Origin: Streptomyces dangxiongensis
GTDB taxonomy: Bacteria; Actinomycetota; Actinomycetes; Streptomycetales; Streptomycetaceae
Direction: 5' to 3'
DNA length: 64,000 nucleotides
NCBI RefSeq assembly: GCF_003675325.1
Contig: NZ_CP033073.1
Span: 7,750,001 to 7,814,000 of the forward strand
Below, one piece after another: positions 62,270 through 64,000 of the stretch (the stretch's first letter is position 1; each line of letters opens with the position of its first letter). A model generated the notes under the pieces. That model worked only from the letters and a program-made list of their open reading frames with translations, searched no databases and had not been told where the DNA came from. A program made the position numbers and the translations under genes.

Positions 62270-64000
62270 TCTCGACCGCAGCGGGACATGGGACCCCGGC
62301 ACACAGCAGGTCGTCTGGACCCCCGGCATGGTGAGCGAGGCCGCGCGGCCCGCCAGGCTCACGGTCGTCAACGCCGAGGCGGACGACTCCTCGGACGACG
62401 ACGCCGCACCGGCCGGGCAGGGGAGCACGGACGCCGCACCGGCGGTGGACTACTCCGCGACCCATGCCCAGCGGTCCGCCGACGTGGCCCCGGGGCTGCC
62501 GGCGAACGCGTCCCCGCCCGGCGCCACGGCCGGTCCGGTCGTGGGCCGGGGTGAGGTGCGTACCGACAGGTGGCTGCCCTTCCGGTCCCGGCCGGACCAG
62601 GGCGAGCAGGAAGCGGCGGGGGCGTTCCGGTTCACGACCGGCCGGCCGGGGGAGCGGCCCGTGGTGGCGAGGCCCGCCAGGTCGGGTGAGCGCACGGAGG
62701 TCGCGTACGACTGGATCCGGTACGGCGGGGACACCGCCGCCGACGATCTGCTGGTGCTGACGCGGCGACTGCACCTGGTTCCGGCCGACGGGACGACGGA
62801 TCAGGAACTGGCCGGTCTGCGACGGACCGTGACACGGACCGTGGAACGGCTGGTCAACGCCCCCGCGTACCGTTTGCCCGGCCTTCAGCCGGACCAGGGG
62901 GCCGGACCCGTGCGCCCGGGGCCCCGGCTGCGGGTCGAGGTGGCGTTCACCGCCACCCCCGGGGCCGCGCACACCGTCGTCACCGTCCGGCGCGGGGTAC
63001 CGGGGTACCGGGCCATGCTGCAGGGAGTGTGGTTCACCGAGGTGGATCCCGCGACCTATGCGCACGAGGTCGTCCATGGCCTCGGCGTCCTCGACGACAC
63101 CGCCGATCCGCGGGTGCTGCTCACGCCGGGCGGGCGCGCGGCGCAGGGCCTGCCCGACGGCCGGACGAGTCTGATGGGGACCATCAGGGAAGGCGTCTCC
63201 GCGCCCCCTCAGATCCTCACGCAGGACCATCTGCGCCAGATCGCCGACGTCTTCGCGCCCTACGCGCACCGCGGGAACGGCCCCTCCCACGCCCCCGAGA
63301 TCCGCTGGCACTTCTCGGACCACCCGCCGGAGCAGGTGTTCCGCGACGGTCTGCGGTCCGACGCCACGACCGGGGACCCGCTGCGGGAGGGGGCCGGCCG
63401 CTACCGTTACCGCCTCGACGCGACACGGATCGAGGACACCCGGGGCGACTCCGCCGAGACGTCCGCCTCCACCGGAGGAATCCAGGCGCCGGCGGTGCTG
63501 GGCGTGTACGACAGGACGCTCGACCGCACCGGCGCCTGGGACGAGGAGCGGCGGACGGTCGACTGGAACCCCGGCGGACGTGTGGACGACGTCGAGGAAC
63601 CGCCGGTGCGCACGGACCCGTCCGCCGGCCCGGCGGAGGAACCGGACACGGACACGGCGCCCGAGGTGGACTACTCCATGGTCCATCCCGCCGACCGTGA
63701 GTACATCGTGGAGAGCCGCCCCCACGAGATCGTGTGGCGCTTCTCGGACACGCGGCCGGAGGAGGTGTTCACCGCCGGTTTCCGGGCGGAGGACCCGAAC
63801 GGCCTGGTGCGGCTGGAACGCTATGCGAACTGGAACCCGCTGAACGCCCAGTACGTGTCCACGACCCGTGACCGCGAACTCATGTACCGGGGGCGCCGCT
63901 ACCGCTACGAGATCGTGTCGCTGCTCAACGCCGACCGGACCGGCGTGGACGTCGCGCCCTCCCTCGCGAGTATGCAGCGGCACCATGACTTCCCCAGGGA
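61761..64000 (+). CDS. Giant T7SS polymorphic-toxin-like protein, C-terminal toxin segment (frame 3; 3'-partial)
   Basis: Frame 3 is open without a stop from 61665 to the window end. Meaningful coding starts at about 61761, and the first in-frame start codon is GTG 61839, so it is better read as a continuation than as a separate gene. Order: ADP-ribosyltransferase-like copy A (61878-62330), a linker, a zincin-like domain with HEVVH at 63063-63077 (62530-63250), degenerate ART-like copy B (63290-63600), and ART-like copy C (63660 to the edge, cut). The joints carry a shared P.VDYS..H linker (61872, 62435, 63657). This is the variable toxic tip expected at the C terminus of a polymorphic toxin. 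The true C terminus and any immunity gene lie beyond 64000. Confidence 0.8.
61878..62330 (+). other. Scabin/pierisin-like ADP-ribosyltransferase domain, copy A
   Basis: Key blocks: VLWHFSDMEPEDVFTHGF (His codon 61950 where active members have Arg), YVSTTRN (STT at 62067-62075), YRYEIRAEAN, GVDVNATL, and QEQEIAFTGGI (62202-62234) at the site of the catalytic Q/E-x-E. Known relatives modify guanine bases in DNA or nucleosides. The loss of the NAD-binding Arg suggests copy A is weak or inactive. Confidence 0.7.
62530..63250 (+). other. Zincin-like metalloprotease domain
   Basis: YAHEVVHGLGVLDD (HEVVH at 63063-63077) gives the H-E-x-x-H zinc motif followed by G-L-G, and SLMGT about 35 residues later fits a Met-turn-like element. 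The preceding strands (RLRVEVAFT, HTVVTVRRG, QGVWFTEVD) fit a zincin sheet. The third zinc ligand may be a downstream Asp or His and is not certain. Substrate unknown. Confidence 0.65.
63290..63600 (+). other. Degenerate ADP-ribosyltransferase-like copy B
   Basis: IRWHFSDHPPEQVFRDGL, YRYRLDATRIED, TGGIQAPAVLGVYDRTLD and GAWDEE align with copy A. The STT strand and the Q/E-x-E motif are missing, and the first-strand Arg is His. It is shortened and almost certainly inactive. Confidence 0.6.
63657..64000 (+). other. Scabin/pierisin-like ADP-ribosyltransferase domain, copy C (cut by the window edge)
   Basis: After the linker PEVDYSMVHP the sequence reads IVWRFSDTRPEEVFTAGF, with Arg present at the NAD-binding position, then YVSTTRDRELMYRGRRYRYEI and TGVDVAPSLASMQ. 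Of the three copies this is the only one with Arg and STT both intact. The catalytic glutamate region would follow beyond base 64000. Confidence 0.75.

Noticed and set aside
61761..62269. Frame-2 tail of the central giant ORF as real C terminus
   Set aside because: The reading becomes Arg/Pro-rich without domains, while frame 3 over the same bases gives a recognisable ADP-ribosyltransferase domain.
1..64000. Insertion sequences, CRISPR arrays, tRNA/rRNA genes, attachment sites and confident sigma-type promoters
   Set aside because: None found. The repeats seen are in-frame protein repeats, and no gene-free stretch exceeds about 210 bases. No -35/-10 pair in the short gaps was good enough to report.

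Overview
The window is very GC-rich, actinobacterial DNA, most likely from Streptomyces or a close relative. The codons are G/C-ending, GTG starts are common, and the genes encode a type VII secretion system (T7SS, ESX-like). All genes that can be supported read left to right on the + strand. The many long antisense ORFs are shadows caused by base composition.

Layout. Bases 1-10746 hold the tightly spaced machinery: the C-terminal part of the motor ATPase EccC (cut by the left edge), EccD, EccB, a 960-residue accessory protein of unknown function, and an unusual fusion of a beta-helix with an EccA-like AAA+ ATPase. The last four genes are separated by 9 nt or overlap. Bases 10922-17548 hold small secreted or accessory genes: two adjacent WXG100-type proteins, a small helical protein with a Gly/Ser tail, a 1087-residue WXG/PPE-like protein with a repetitive Gly-rich tail, a T7SS-associated protein, a YbaB/EbfC-like protein and a third WXG100-like protein. 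Several intergenic gaps contain long perfect hairpins.

From 17545 to the right edge everything is one coding continuum, read as three consecutive frames. The frame switches fall near 26098-26101 (a GGGG run) and 61759-61761 (a CCC run). Each looks like one extra base, so the undamaged gene would encode a single polypeptide of more than about 15,480 residues, still open at base 64000. Its architecture is that of a giant T7SS-exported polymorphic toxin. In order it has a WXG100-like export domain with a Gly-zipper/hydrophobic region, a low-complexity linker, a long charged helical region, a TcdA/TcdB-like glycosyltransferase with a DxD motif, a helicase-associated (HA) DNA-binding-like domain and a helical solenoid. 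A first block of alpha/beta modules follows, interrupted by a clan-CD-like (His...Cys) domain. Next come three tandem cassettes that each join a His/Cys peptidase-like domain to an OmpA-like domain, then a second block of modules. The end carries ADP-ribosyltransferase modules of the Scabin/pierisin type with a zinc-metalloprotease-like domain (HEVVH) between them.

Inferred working model: EccC/D/B and the AAA+ protein export the WXG100 proteins and, through its own WXG100-like N terminus, the giant effector encoded directly after its WXG100-like and YbaB-like partners. No immunity gene, mycosin, EccE, tRNA, rRNA, CRISPR array or insertion sequence is visible.
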